Origin: DASQWP01 sp050697555
GTDB lineage: Bacteria; Actinomycetota; Thermoleophilia; Gaiellales; Gaiellaceae
Direction: 5' to 3'
Assembly: GCA_050697555.1 (NCBI GenBank)
Contig: JBOHAD010000004.1
Location: 1 to 64,000, forward strand
Length of the DNA: 64,000 nt
Positions within the stretch are counted from its first letter, which is position 1, and each line of letters begins with the position of its first letter. The position numbers were made by a program, and so were the translations under genes. Shown here piece after piece: positions 46,196 to 55,286 of this stretch. Under the pieces are notes generated by a model. That model was not told where the DNA came from, made no database searches, and worked only from the letters and a program-made list of their open reading frames with translations.

Positions 46196-47848
46196 GTGAG
46201 CGCCTCCGGGATCTTTCGCCCGCCGCCGCCCGCGAACGAGGCCGTGCGCTCCTACGCGCCCGGGTCACCGGAGCGGGCCAGCCTCCAGGTCCGTCTGGAG
46301 CAGATGAAGGCGGAGCGGCCCGAGATCCCCCTCGTCATCGGCGGCGAGGACGTCACGACGGGGAACCTGAAGCAGGCCGTCATGCCGCACGACAAGGCTC
46401 ACGTCCTCGCGGACGTCCACCAGGGCGGCGCCGCGGAGGTGGAGCGGGCGATCGACGCGGCCGGCGAGGCGTGGCACGACTGGCACCGGCTTCCCTGGGA
46501 GGAACGCGCGACCGTCTTCCTCCGCGCAGCGGAGCTCCTCGCCGGGCCCTGGCGCGACACGCTCAACGCCGCCACGATGCTCGGCCAGTCGAAGACCGCG
46601 CACCAGGCGGAGATCGACGCCGCCTGCGAGCTCATCGACTTCTGGCGCTTCAACCCCGTCTTCATGACGCGGATCTACGAGGAGCAGCCGATCTCGTCGC
46701 CCGGGATGTGGAACCGGATGGAGTACCGCCCGCTCGAGGGCTTCGTCTTCGCGGTCACGCCCTTCAACTTCACCGCCATCGCCGGCAACCTGCCCGCCTC
46801 GCCGGCCATGATGGGCAACACGATCGTCTGGAAGCCAGCCGGGACGGCAATGCTCTCCGCCTACTACATCATGCGCCTCCTCCAAGAGGCCGGGCTTCCC
46901 GACGGCGTCGTCAACCTCGTCTACGGAAGCGGCGCCGAGATCGGGAATGCCGCGCTGGCGAGCCCCGACCTCGCCGGCGTCCACTTCACCGGCTCGACGC
47001 CGGTGTTCCAGGGGATGTGGAAGACGATCGGCAAGAACATCGAGACCTACCGGAGCTACCCGCGCATCGTCGGCGAGACAGGGGGCAAGGACTTCATCGT
47101 CGCTCACCCCACGGCCGACGTGGACGCCCTGGCCACCGCGATCGTGCGCGGCTCCTTCGAGTACCAGGGCCAGAAGTGCTCGGCCGCCTCCCGCGTCTAC
47201 GCACCCGCGAAGCTCTGGCCCGAGCTGAAGGAGCGGCTCATCGAGCAGGTGCGCGAGCTCCGCGTCGGCGACGTCTCCGACTTCTCCAACTTCATGGGCG
47301 CCGTCATCGACTCGAGCTCCTTCCGTACGCAGAAAGAGGCCATCGAGGAGGCGCGCGCGCACGCCAGGTCCGAGGTCGTCGTCGGCGGCGGCTACGACTC
47401 GAGCGTGGGCTACTTCGTCGAGCCGACCGTCATCGAGACCCAGGACCCCGACTTCCGGCTTCTGCGCGAGGAGCTCTTCGGCCCCGTCGTCACGACGTTC
47501 GTCTATCCCGACGGCAAGTGGGAGGAGACGCTCGAGCTCGTCGACAGGTCGGCCCCCTACGGCCTCACGGGCGCGATCTTCGCCGACGACCGCGAGGCCG
47601 TGCTCGAGGCCGCCGACGCGCTCCGCTACGCAGCCGGGAACCTCTACGTGAACGACAAGCCGACGGGCGCGGTCGTGGCGCAGCAGCCCTTCGGCGGCGC
47701 CCGCGCCTCGGGGACGAACGACAAGGCCGGCTCGATGTGGAACCTCATCCGCTGGGTGAGCCCGCGGACGATCAAGGAGACCTTCGTGCCGCCCACGGAC
47801 TACCGGTACCCCTTCATGGGCCCGGACGAGGGCCGCGGAGCCATCTGA
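46196..47848 (+). CDS. pruA: 1-pyrroline-5-carboxylate dehydrogenase
   Basis: A 550-aa aldehyde dehydrogenase superfamily member oxidising glutamate-gamma-semialdehyde to glutamate in proline degradation. Its length and the sequence EIPLVIGGEDVTTGNLKQAV, SSPGMWNRMEYRPLEGFVFA, and RIVGETGGKDFIVAHP (Glu near 295), with EYQGQKCSAASRVYAP (Cys near 328), are characteristic of P5C dehydrogenases, as is the C-terminal GGARASGTNDKAGSMWNLIR. GTG 46196 is 7 nt after TAGAAT (46183-46188), so it is leaderless. No proline dehydrogenase gene is adjacent; the next gene is a haem peroxidase 3 bp downstream. Confidence 0.93.
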   Translation: MSASGIFRPPPPANEAVRSYAPGSPERASLQVRLEQMKAERPEIPLVIGGEDVTTGNLKQAVMPHDKAHVLADVHQGGAAEVERAIDAAGEAWHDWHRLPWEERATVFLRAAELLAGPWRDTLNAATMLGQSKTAHQAEIDAACELIDFWRFNPVFMTRIYEEQPISSPGMWNRMEYRPLEGFVFAVTPFNFTAIAGNLPASPAMMGNTIVWKPAGTAMLSAYYIMRLLQEAGLPDGVVNLVYGSGAEIGNAALASPDLAGVHFTGSTPVFQGMWKTIGKNIETYRSYPRIVGETGGKDFIVAHPTADVDALATAIVRGSFEYQGQKCSAASRVYAPAKLWPELKERLIEQVRELRVGDVSDFSNFMGAVIDSSSFRTQKEAIEEARAHARSEVVVGGGYDSSVGYFVEPTVIETQDPDFRLLREELFGPVVTTFVYPDGKWEETLELVDRSAPYGLTGAIFADDREAVLEAADALRYAAGNLYVNDKPTGAVVAQQPFGGARASGTNDKAGSMWNLIRWVSPRTIKETFVPPTDYRYPFMGPDEGRGAI

Positions 47849-47851
47849 GCC

Positions 47852-49309
47852 GTGCCGCCGGCTCCCGACGGCGAACCCACCGGCGGCGTCACCCACCACG
47901 GGGAGGTCACGCCGCGCGGCCTCGACGTCGTCCCGCGCTCGCCGTTCTTCGAGGGACGCTTCGGACGCCTGTTCCGGAGCCTCCCCCCGTTCGAGCCGCC
48001 GGACGAGCTGCTCCAGGAGCTCGGCGCCCCGGACGGGCCGATGCGGGAGCCGGCCCGGCGGGCGCAGGACAACGCGGCGATCCCCTCCGGGTACACGTAC
48101 CTCGGCCAGCTCGTCGATCACGACATCACCTTCGACCCGACTTCGAGCTTCTCGCGCCGGAACGACCCCGACGCCCTCCAGAACTTCCGCACGCCCCGCT
48201 TCGACCTCGACTGCCTCTACCTCGCCGGGCGGCGCGCCTCACCCTTCCTCTACGACAAGCGCGACTCGGCGAGGTTCCTCCTCGCGCGGAACCGGGCGCG
48301 CGACCTCGACCTCCCGCGGAACGCCCAACAGGTCGCGCTCATCGGCGATCCCCGGAACGACGAGAACATCCTCGTCTCGCAGCTCCACGTGGGCTTTCTC
48401 TCCTTCCACAACGAGGTCGTCGACCACCTGCGCGCGCGGAGAGCCAACCTCGAGCGCCACGCGCTCCCGGGCGAGACGCTCTTCGCCACCGCCCAGCGCC
48501 TCGTCCGCTGGCACTACCAGTGGGTCGTCGTCAACGACTTCCTCCCCCGCATCGTCGGCCGCCAGGCCGTGAGCCGGATCCTGAAGAAGGAGGCCGGTGG
48601 GAAGCTGAAGGTCGAGCTCGACTTCTACAAGCCGCAGCGCTCTCCCTTCATCCCGGTCGAGTTCGCCGTCGCCGCCTACCGCTTCGGGCACAGCATGATC
48701 CGCCCTGTCTACGACCTGAACGACGTCATCACGCGTGTGGACATCTTCGGCGGCCCTCGCGCCCACCCGCTCACCCACCTCGGCGGCGCGAGGCGCCTGC
48801 CCGACGGCTGGGCGGCGAAGTGGCCGCTCTTCTTCCCCATCGGACGCAGGCGGCCGCAGCCGAGCAGGAAGATCAACGCACGCCTTGCGCCCCCGCTCCT
48901 CGCTCTTCCGCAGGAGGTGGCGGGTACCGCGAATCGGCATCTCCGCTCGCTCGCCACCCGCAACTTCCTGCGCGGGAAGGCGCTCGGCCTCCCCTCCGGT
49001 CAGGCCGTGGCGACGGCGATGGGCGAGACGCCGCTGACGAACGGCCAGCTCGGCCTGCGCGGGGCCGCCTGGGACGGTGGTGCGCCGCTCTGGTTTTACG
49101 TCCTCAAGGAGGCCGAGCGGACGCAGCGCGGCGCGCGGCTCGGGCCGGTCGGCGGTCGCATCGTCGCGGAGGTGCTCCTCGGCCTGCTCGGGCACGACAA
49201 GACGTCGTACGTGAATGCGGAGACGCTCTGGCGGCCCATTCGCCCGATGGCGCCGCGGGTGGGCGAGTTCGAGATGGCCGACCTGCTGCGCTTCGCGAAG
49301 GTCGCCTGA
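47852..49309 (+). CDS. animal-type haem peroxidase (bacterial)
   Basis: A 485-aa protein of the myeloperoxidase/cyclooxygenase-like superfamily. Distal haem side: SGYTYLGQLVDHDITFDPTS (His near residue 90 within the calcium-binding loop). Proximal side: VEFAVAAYRFGHSMIRPVYD with the haem-ligating His near 280. The helix NILVSQLHVGFLSFHNEVVD is also conserved. No signal peptide is seen. Such bacterial peroxidases oxidise halides or organic substrates with H2O2; the substrate here is unknown. GTG 47852 lies 3 bp after the pruA stop, so the two are co-transcribed. Confidence 0.88.
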   Translation: MPPAPDGEPTGGVTHHGEVTPRGLDVVPRSPFFEGRFGRLFRSLPPFEPPDELLQELGAPDGPMREPARRAQDNAAIPSGYTYLGQLVDHDITFDPTSSFSRRNDPDALQNFRTPRFDLDCLYLAGRRASPFLYDKRDSARFLLARNRARDLDLPRNAQQVALIGDPRNDENILVSQLHVGFLSFHNEVVDHLRARRANLERHALPGETLFATAQRLVRWHYQWVVVNDFLPRIVGRQAVSRILKKEAGGKLKVELDFYKPQRSPFIPVEFAVAAYRFGHSMIRPVYDLNDVITRVDIFGGPRAHPLTHLGGARRLPDGWAAKWPLFFPIGRRRPQPSRKINARLAPPLLALPQEVAGTANRHLRSLATRNFLRGKALGLPSGQAVATAMGETPLTNGQLGLRGAAWDGGAPLWFYVLKEAERTQRGARLGPVGGRIVAEVLLGLLGHDKTSYVNAETLWRPIRPMAPRVGEFEMADLLRFAKVA

Positions 49310-49386
49310 CGCCCGGAAGGGTTTAGATCGGCGGCCCGCACGGTACTCCTATACGTCGGGTAGACAGCAGCTCACCAGGGGGGAGC

Positions 49387-50475
49387 ATGAAGAAAGCCTC
49401 TTTAAGTCTGCTCGTAGCGGCCGTTCTCTGCACGATCCTGGCGCCGACTGCGAGCGCCGCGTACGACGACGCGGCCTGCCGGACGGCAGCTGTCACGTGG
49501 GCGAATGATCCTTGCGCGGGCAACCAGTGGGGGATCGTCAACGTGAGGGCTCCGGGAGCCTGGAGCGTCACGCAGGGAGCCGGGGTGACGGTGGCGGTGG
49601 TGGACACCGGCGCCGACTTCGACCACCCGGACCTCGCCGCGAACCTCGTCCGCGTCGCCGGCTCCGACATCACGCGCAACCAGGCGTACAAGTGCCCGTT
49701 CATGCCTACCGGCGGCCAAGGCTCGAACGCGGTCGCCCAGGACGACAACGGTCACGGCACCCACGTCTCGGGCACGATCGCCGCCGTGACGAACAACGGC
49801 GTCGGCGTCGCAGGCGTGGCGCCGGCGGCCAGGGTCCTCCCGGTCAAGGTGCTCGACGCCTCGGGATCGGGCTCCGACAACGACGTCGCCCGGGGTATCT
49901 GCTTCGCCGCGGACAACGGAGCGAAGGTCATCAACCTCAGCCTCGGCTTCGACCCGGCCTCCTCCATCGTCGTCACCATGCTCGGTAACGACACGGACCA
50001 GGCGATCTCGTACGCCTACGGGAAGAGCTCCGCCGTCGTCATCGCCGCGGGCAACGAGACCTTCCCCGCCTGCGACTTCCCGGCCTCGCACACGAAGGCG
50101 CTCTGCGTGGGCTCCGTCGACCGCCGCGACAACCACTCCTGGTTCTCGAACTTCGGCACGAACGTCGGCGTCGTCGCGCCCGGCGGTCTCGGCAGCGTCT
50201 TCTGCGAGGACAGCGAGGACATCTGGTCGACGCTTCTGCCCGGATCCTCGGGCGACTGCGCCGACGACGGCTACGACTCTTTCGCAGGCACGTCGATGGC
50301 GTCCCCGCACGTGGCGGCTGTCGCCGCGCTCGTCGTCGCGACGCACGGGAGCGGCGTCAGCCCGGACTTCGTCTACACCAAGCTCGAGCAAACGGCCGAC
50401 GACCTCGGTACGCCCGGCGTCGACCCGATCTACGGCCACGGACGCGTGAACGCGCACCGCGCCGTCACCCAGTAG
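49387..50475 (+). CDS. secreted subtilisin-family (S8) serine protease
   Basis: A 362-aa protease. Signal peptide KKASLSLLVAAVLCTILAPTASA; the catalytic triad is in VTVAVVDTGADFDHPDL (Asp near 72), DNGHGTHVSGTIAAV (His near 125) and FAGTSMASPHVAAVAALVV (Ser near 301). There is no large inhibitor-type propeptide, as in thermitase-like enzymes. Several Cys pairs suggest extracellular disulfides. AGGGGGGAG precedes ATG 49387. The next gene begins 20 bp after the stop with an almost identical ribosome binding site; the two secreted proteins are likely co-expressed. Confidence 0.92.
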   Translation: MKKASLSLLVAAVLCTILAPTASAAYDDAACRTAAVTWANDPCAGNQWGIVNVRAPGAWSVTQGAGVTVAVVDTGADFDHPDLAANLVRVAGSDITRNQAYKCPFMPTGGQGSNAVAQDDNGHGTHVSGTIAAVTNNGVGVAGVAPAARVLPVKVLDASGSGSDNDVARGICFAADNGAKVINLSLGFDPASSIVVTMLGNDTDQAISYAYGKSSAVVIAAGNETFPACDFPASHTKALCVGSVDRRDNHSWFSNFGTNVGVVAPGGLGSVFCEDSEDIWSTLLPGSSGDCADDGYDSFAGTSMASPHVAAVAALVVATHGSGVSPDFVYTKLEQTADDLGTPGVDPIYGHGRVNAHRAVTQ

Positions 50476-50495
50476 TCAGGCTCCAGGGGGGAACC

Positions 50496-52073
50496 ATGAG
50501 AAAGGTGTACGCACTTCTGGCCACGCTCGTGCTGAGCGGCTCCTTCGCGCTCCTCGCTGCGCACGTCGCCGGCACGCAGGCGTCGCCCGACCCGACCGAC
50601 CCGGCGCGGAACGTGGCCCTTCCGTGCGAGGCGCTGGCCACACCGGGGCTCGTTGCCCGCTCGGCGAACGGCATCGAGCACCACGCCAACGTCTGCGGGA
50701 TCGTCGGCACCGACGTCGAGTTCCAGTCGCGCAAGGACCTGAACGGCAAGGTGCACGACTACGCCTTCGTCGGGACGATGGGCGCGGGCTTCCGGATCTT
50801 CGACGTCACGAATCCGGCCAATCCGGTGCGGGCCGGCGGCTACGTCGACTCCGGCTGGCAGAACGACGTGCAGGTGCGCGGCGACATCGTCGTCTCCACC
50901 TACGACGGCGTCGCGGGCGAGGACTCGAGCGCGTCCACCTGCCTGAAGCAGCGCTACCCGAACGCGAACGGCCAGGGCGTCGACATCTACCGGCTCAACT
51001 ACAACGCGCTGACGGCCAAGTTCGAGGTCAACCTGCTCACCTGCGTGGCCAACCCGCCCGGCGGAGCGCACAACTCGACGCTCCATCCGAGCGGCAACTG
51101 GCTCGCCATCTCGAACTGCTGCTCCGACTGGGCGATCGACGTGATCGACCTGCGCGGTGTCACGTCCGGGGCCGATCCCCTTCACCGCTACCGGCTGATC
51201 GACGAGTCGCGCAGGAACTCGGCCGGCCGCTGCCCGGCGGACGCGGACTTCACGTGCGTCGTCATGACGAAGCCGGACGGATCGAGTGCCTCCGGCCTCT
51301 GGGACCCGCACGACGCCCACTTCTCGCGCAACGGGAAGACGATGTACGTCGCGGCCATCGAGTCGACGTTCATCGTCGACGTCTCGCAGGTTCTGTCCGG
51401 GAACGTTCGGACGATCTCGGTGATCCCGAACATCTCCGAGTTCCCCGCCGACCTCACGAACCCGCGGAACATCGACATCTCGCACCAGGCGGACGTCACG
51501 CCCGACGGCAAGATCCTCATCATCTCCGACGAGCGTGGGGGCGGCGTCTCGAACACGAGCTGCAACACGGACGAGAGCGGCACGATCGGCGGGCTCCACT
51601 TCTGGGCGCTCGCGCCGATCAAGGGCGTCTCGGCCTCGAAGAACGCGAGCCCGGCGAGCCCGAAGAAGCTCGGCGTCTACTTCAACCCCAACCCGGGCGT
51701 GAACATCGACCCGCTCCACGCGTGGATCGACACGATCCGGGCCGAGCGCGGCTGCACGGTGCACGTCTTCCGCATCGGCGGCAACGGCAGCTCCTCGCCG
51801 GGCGCGGCCGCTTCGGGCCTGGACGGCGTCTCCACGCTCCCGCAGCGCGAGCTGGTCACGTCCTGGTACGGGGCGGGCGTCTGGCACGTCGACTTCGCCG
51901 GCGCGCCGACGGTCGCGGACGGGACGCCGGAGGACCCGCGCACGACGTGGGGCAACACCCGGGCGTGGAACGTCATGCCGGCTGCCGACACGTGGTCCGC
52001 GAAGGAGTACAAGGGCTACATCTACGCCGGCGACATGCTGCGCGGCTTCGACGTCTACCGGTTCGCCGACTAG
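50496..52073 (+). CDS. secreted LVIVD-repeat / beta-propeller-like protein
   Basis: A 525-aa secreted protein: signal peptide KVYALLATLVLSGSFALLAA, then repeats of the LVIVD type (YAFVGTMGAGFRIFDVTNPA, WAIDVIDLRGV, MYVAAIESTFIVDVSQVLSG, HISHQADVTPDGKILIISDE-like). LVIVD repeats form bacterial surface beta-propellers of unknown binding function. Multiple Cys residues suggest disulfides, and the C-terminus WSAKEYKGYIYAGDMLRGFD ends in a clean propeller strand. It is coupled to the S8 protease upstream. Downstream (52074-52277) is non-coding up to a terminator hairpin. Confidence 0.8.
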   Translation: MRKVYALLATLVLSGSFALLAAHVAGTQASPDPTDPARNVALPCEALATPGLVARSANGIEHHANVCGIVGTDVEFQSRKDLNGKVHDYAFVGTMGAGFRIFDVTNPANPVRAGGYVDSGWQNDVQVRGDIVVSTYDGVAGEDSSASTCLKQRYPNANGQGVDIYRLNYNALTAKFEVNLLTCVANPPGGAHNSTLHPSGNWLAISNCCSDWAIDVIDLRGVTSGADPLHRYRLIDESRRNSAGRCPADADFTCVVMTKPDGSSASGLWDPHDAHFSRNGKTMYVAAIESTFIVDVSQVLSGNVRTISVIPNISEFPADLTNPRNIDISHQADVTPDGKILIISDERGGGVSNTSCNTDESGTIGGLHFWALAPIKGVSASKNASPASPKKLGVYFNPNPGVNIDPLHAWIDTIRAERGCTVHVFRIGGNGSSSPGAAASGLDGVSTLPQRELVTSWYGAGVWHVDFAGAPTVADGTPEDPRTTWGNTRAWNVMPAADTWSAKEYKGYIYAGDMLRGFDVYRFAD

Positions 52074-52277
52074 ATGGTTGGTCGGGAAGTGTGGTGCCGG
52101 CGGGGGCGTCCGTGACCGAGGCTGAGGCCGCGATCATCCGCAGCCCGTACCTGGAAGGTACGGGTGAGGAACGAGCGTGGTGTCAGGCGACGTGTCACGG
52201 GCGTCATCCGGCGGTGCCACGGTTTCCGGTCAATTTCCGATCAATCATCTAACGGGCCGGGCGCCGAACGGGGTCTC

Positions 52278-52307
52278 GAAGAGGGCGGCCTACGGGCCGC
52301 CCTCTTC
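52278..52307. terminator. bidirectional hairpin terminator (13-bp stem)
   Basis: GAAGAGGGCGGCC, loop TACG and its exact complement GGCCGCCCTCTTC. It lies between the convergent LVIVD and DsbA-like genes and overlaps the last codons of the latter. It is the strongest hairpin in this region; no U tract. Confidence 0.65.
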
Positions 52308-52913
52308 CTGTTGCTCGGCGAGCTGGGCCACGGCCTGCTCGAAGAGCTCCTCGGGCTGGGCGCCGAGGACGAGCAGGCGGTGGCCGAGCACGAAGGCGGG
52401 GATGGCGTGGATGCCGTGCCCGTTGGCCTCACGTGTCGAGGCCTGCACGCGCTCGGCGTAGCGGCCGTCCGCCAGGGCCTCCGCGGCCTCGTCGCGCTCG
52501 AGGCCGGCCTCGGCGGCGAACGAGAGGAGCGTCTTCTCGTCGCCGAGGTTCGCGCCCTCGGACCAGTACGCGCGCATGAGCCGCGAGTGAAACGGCTCGT
52601 GCAGGCCGCGATCGCGTGCGAGCTCGGTCACCTGGAGCGCCTTCTGCGAGTTGGGGACGACGCCCTCGGGAGGCGCGTACCGGAAGCCGGCGCCTTCGAT
52701 CACGGCCCGGACGTGGCGACGGGCATCCTCCGGGTAGCGCGCGTTGTGCTCGGCCCGCGGGATCCCCTCGGGCGGATACTCCGGGTGGAGGTCGAACGGA
52801 CGCCACTCCACCTGGGCGCCGAACCGGCGCTCCAGCCACTCGGCCCGCGCAAGGCCGACGCAGCAGAAGGGTCAGATGTAGTCGCTCCAGACGAGGACGT
52901 GGAGGCGGTCCAC
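52290..52913 (-). CDS. DsbA/FrnE-family thioredoxin-fold oxidoreductase, probable selenoprotein
   Basis: A 207-codon gene with one in-frame TGA at codon 14 (52874-52872). The N-terminus reads DRLHVLVWSDYI-TGA-PFCCVGLARAEWLERR, so TGA replaces the first cysteine of the DsbA/FrnE active site (SDYxCPxC). The frame then continues uninterrupted through FDLHPEYPPEGIPRAEHNAR, MRAYWSEGANLGDEKTLLSF and ATREANGHGIHAIPAFVLGH to the stop at 52290, a normal-length family member. A 6-bp hairpin starts 14 nt after the TGA, at SECIS distance. GTG 52913 follows TAGCCT (52926-52921) by 7 nt. Selenocysteine insertion is the best reading; a point-mutated pseudogene is the alternative. Confidence 0.75.
52840..52858 (-). 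promoter_or_regulatory. candidate bacterial SECIS hairpin
   Basis: UCGGCC, a 7-nt loop UUGCGCG, and GGCCGA on the transcript, starting 14 nt after the UGA, with the apical loop about 20 nt downstream. This matches the usual placement of bacterial SECIS elements inside the coding region. In a GC-rich genome such stems also arise by chance. Confidence 0.45.
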
Positions 52914-52932
52914 GCCCTCCAGGCTACCGAGG

Positions 52933-53148
52933 TCAGTCCACGAAGATGACGTGGGCGCCCGGGTTGCGCACCTGCCAGACGGCGAGGTAGAACCCGATCT
53001 CCTGGCGGGCCTGCTCGGTGGTGAGGAGCGACGAAGGGGAGTCCACCTCGAGCGTCTCCGGACCGGTCACCTCGACCGGGCAGTTCGCGCGCCGGAGCGA
53101 CTCGACGAGGTCGTCGAGGAGCTCGGGATCGCTGATCCGAATACGCAT
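52933..53148 (-). CDS. small hypothetical protein (71 aa)
   Basis: A 71-aa soluble protein: RIRISDPELLDDLVESLRRA, CPVEVTGPETLEVDSPSSLL, TEQARQEIGFYLAVWQVRNP, HVIFVD. It looks like a compact alpha/beta fold with one Cys, similar to uncharacterised actinobacterial proteins. ATG 53148 is preferred; an in-frame ATG at 53166 would add six residues. It lies 19 bp upstream of the DsbA-like gene in the same direction. The function is unknown. Confidence 0.6.
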   Translation of the reverse strand: MRIRISDPELLDDLVESLRRANCPVEVTGPETLEVDSPSSLLTTEQARQEIGFYLAVWQVRNPGAHVIFVD

Positions 53149-53254
53149 GCCGCAGACCGCTCGCATTTCCAGCCGCCTTCAACGATGCCGGAGCATCGGG
53201 GCGCGCGCCTCCCCCTTTGGTTGGTTCACCGCCGCGCTTTACTTCCGGGCGGGA

Positions 53255-55123
53255 TCAGGCTCCGCCGGCCTTGTGAAGCGCCGCGTAGATCTGCCGGCCC
53301 GTCTTCGCCGGGACGCCCGGAACGCCCTCGAGCTCCTCCGGGGAGGCTGCCAGCAGCCGTTCGGGTGAGCCGAAGTGCTGGAGCAGAGCGCGCCGCCGGG
53401 CCGGGCCGACGCCCGGCAGCGCGTCGAGGATGGACTCGCGCGCTCGCACGTCACGCCGCTGGCGGTGGAAGCCGAGCGCGAAGCGGTGCGCCTCGTCGCG
53501 GATCCGCTGCAGGAGCTGGAGCCCGGCGCTGTCGCGCTCGAGCACGACGGCGTCTGGGCGCCCCGGCACGAAGACCTCCTCCTCCCTCTTGGCCAGCGCG
53601 ATCACAGCCACCCGCGGGAGGTCGTACGCCTGCATGGCGGCGAGCGCGGCCGAGAGCTGCCCCTTGCCTCCGTCGACCACGACCAGGTTGGGGACGGCGG
53701 CGAAGCCCTCGTCGTAGTGCTCCGCCGTCGCCGGCTGCGCCCGCGCGAAGCGGCGCGAGATCACCTCCGCCATCATGGCGAAGTCGTCCTGGCCCTCGAC
53801 GCCGCGGATCCCGAACTTGCGGTAGTGGGCCTTCTTGGGGACCGCGTCCTGGAACACGACCATCGAGCCGACCGGCGACTGGCCCTGGATGGTGGAGATG
53901 TCGAAGCACTCGATCCGGATCGGGAGGCTCTCGAGGTTCAGCGTCTCGCGGAGCTCCTCCAGCGCCTCGATCCGCCGCAGGCGCTTGCGCTCGCTCTGGG
54001 CCGCGTCGCTCTCGAGCGCGAGCTCGGCGTTCTGCTGTGCGAGCTCCTGGAGACGCCGCTTCTCGCCCCTGCGGGCGGGCCGCACTTCGACGCGCGAGCC
54101 GCGCAGGTCGGAGAGGAACTCCTCGAGCGCGTCCGTCGGCCCCGCCTCCGGAGGCACGACGATCAGCGGCGGCACCGCGGGCGCGCCGCCGTAGTACTCG
54201 AGACAGAAGGCCTCGAGGAGCGAGCGGCTGTCCTCGCCGGCCGCGTTCTCGAGGTAGAAGGTGTGCCGGTCGACGAGCCGGCCGCCGCGGAGCGGGAAGA
54301 CCTGCACCGCCGCCGTGCCGCCGTTCGCGGCGAGCCCGATCACATCCACCGTGCCGATCGCCCGCTTGTCGGCCGCCTGCCGCTCGGCGAGGTGCCGCAC
54401 GGAGAAGAGGCGGTTGCGGTAGCGCGCGGCCTCCTCGAAGTTCTGCCGCTCGGCGGCTGCCTCCATCTTCCCCTCGAGCTCGCGCAGGACCGGCCGCGTC
54501 TCGCCCGAGAGGAACTCGATCACACGCTCGACGATCGCGCGGTAATCCTCCTTGGAGACGTAGCCGACGCAGGGCGCCAGGCAGCGCTCGATGTGGTAGT
54601 CGAGGCAGGGAATCCCCGAATGGCGGCCCGGCTGCGGCCCCTCGCAGGGTCGGTAGGGGAAGACGCGGTTGAAGACGTCGAGCGTCTCGCGCACCTTCTT
54701 CGCGGAGGCGTAGGGCCCGAAGTAGACGACGCCGCGGCGGTGCCGCTCGCGGGTGAACATGACGCGCGGGAAGTCGTCCTCGACGGTGACGGCGATGTAC
54801 GGGTACGACTTGTCGTCGCGGAGGCGGACGTTGAAGGGCGGGCGGTGGCGCTTGATGAGGTTCTGCTCCAGGTGGAAGGCCTCCACCTCCGTCTGCGTGA
54901 CGATCACCTCGACGCGCTCGATACGGTCGACGAGCTTGTCGAGCCCGAGCCGCGTGTCGCCGCCGCGGAAATACGAGCGCACCCGGGCGCGGAGCGACTT
55001 CGCCTTCCCGACGTAGAGGACGGCGTCCCCGCGACCGCGGAAGAGGTAGACGCCCGGCTTCGCCGGGAGCCCCTTCAGCTGCGCCTCGATGCGCTCCTGT
55101 CGCGTCTCCGCCGCCGTGGCCAT
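53255..55123 (-). CDS. uvrC: excinuclease ABC subunit C
   Basis: A 622-aa nucleotide-excision-repair nuclease that makes both incisions with UvrB. The N-terminal GIY-YIG nuclease (KPGVYLFRGRGDAVLYVGKA), the UvrB-binding coiled coil (AAERQNFEEAARYRNRLFSV), the endonuclease domain (IRIECFDISTIQGQSPVGSM, VVDGGKGQLSAALAAM) and the C-terminal helix-hairpin-helix (ILDALPGVGPARRRALLQHF) are all present. ATG 55123 lies 10 nt after TACGCT (55139-55134) and next to CCGGAG. In-frame GTG codons further upstream would only add low-complexity residues. Confidence 0.95.
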   Translation of the reverse strand: MATAAETRQERIEAQLKGLPAKPGVYLFRGRGDAVLYVGKAKSLRARVRSYFRGGDTRLGLDKLVDRIERVEVIVTQTEVEAFHLEQNLIKRHRPPFNVRLRDDKSYPYIAVTVEDDFPRVMFTRERHRRGVVYFGPYASAKKVRETLDVFNRVFPYRPCEGPQPGRHSGIPCLDYHIERCLAPCVGYVSKEDYRAIVERVIEFLSGETRPVLRELEGKMEAAAERQNFEEAARYRNRLFSVRHLAERQAADKRAIGTVDVIGLAANGGTAAVQVFPLRGGRLVDRHTFYLENAAGEDSRSLLEAFCLEYYGGAPAVPPLIVVPPEAGPTDALEEFLSDLRGSRVEVRPARRGEKRRLQELAQQNAELALESDAAQSERKRLRRIEALEELRETLNLESLPIRIECFDISTIQGQSPVGSMVVFQDAVPKKAHYRKFGIRGVEGQDDFAMMAEVISRRFARAQPATAEHYDEGFAAVPNLVVVDGGKGQLSAALAAMQAYDLPRVAVIALAKREEEVFVPGRPDAVVLERDSAGLQLLQRIRDEAHRFALGFHRQRRDVRARESILDALPGVGPARRRALLQHFGSPERLLAASPEELEGVPGVPAKTGRQIYAALHKAGGA

Positions 55124-55286
55124 CTCCGGGGCAAGCGTAGCCGCGGCCTCCCGGCGCGCCGCCGCCGGGCGCTTGTGTTTCACCGGCACAAAGTCGACGG
55201 CCGCTTGCTCGGGCCTTTTCCCGGCCACAGGGACCCGAGTCGGCTTGTGCGTGTGGAACACAAGCTGCGCCGGCGGCGTGTGCGGT

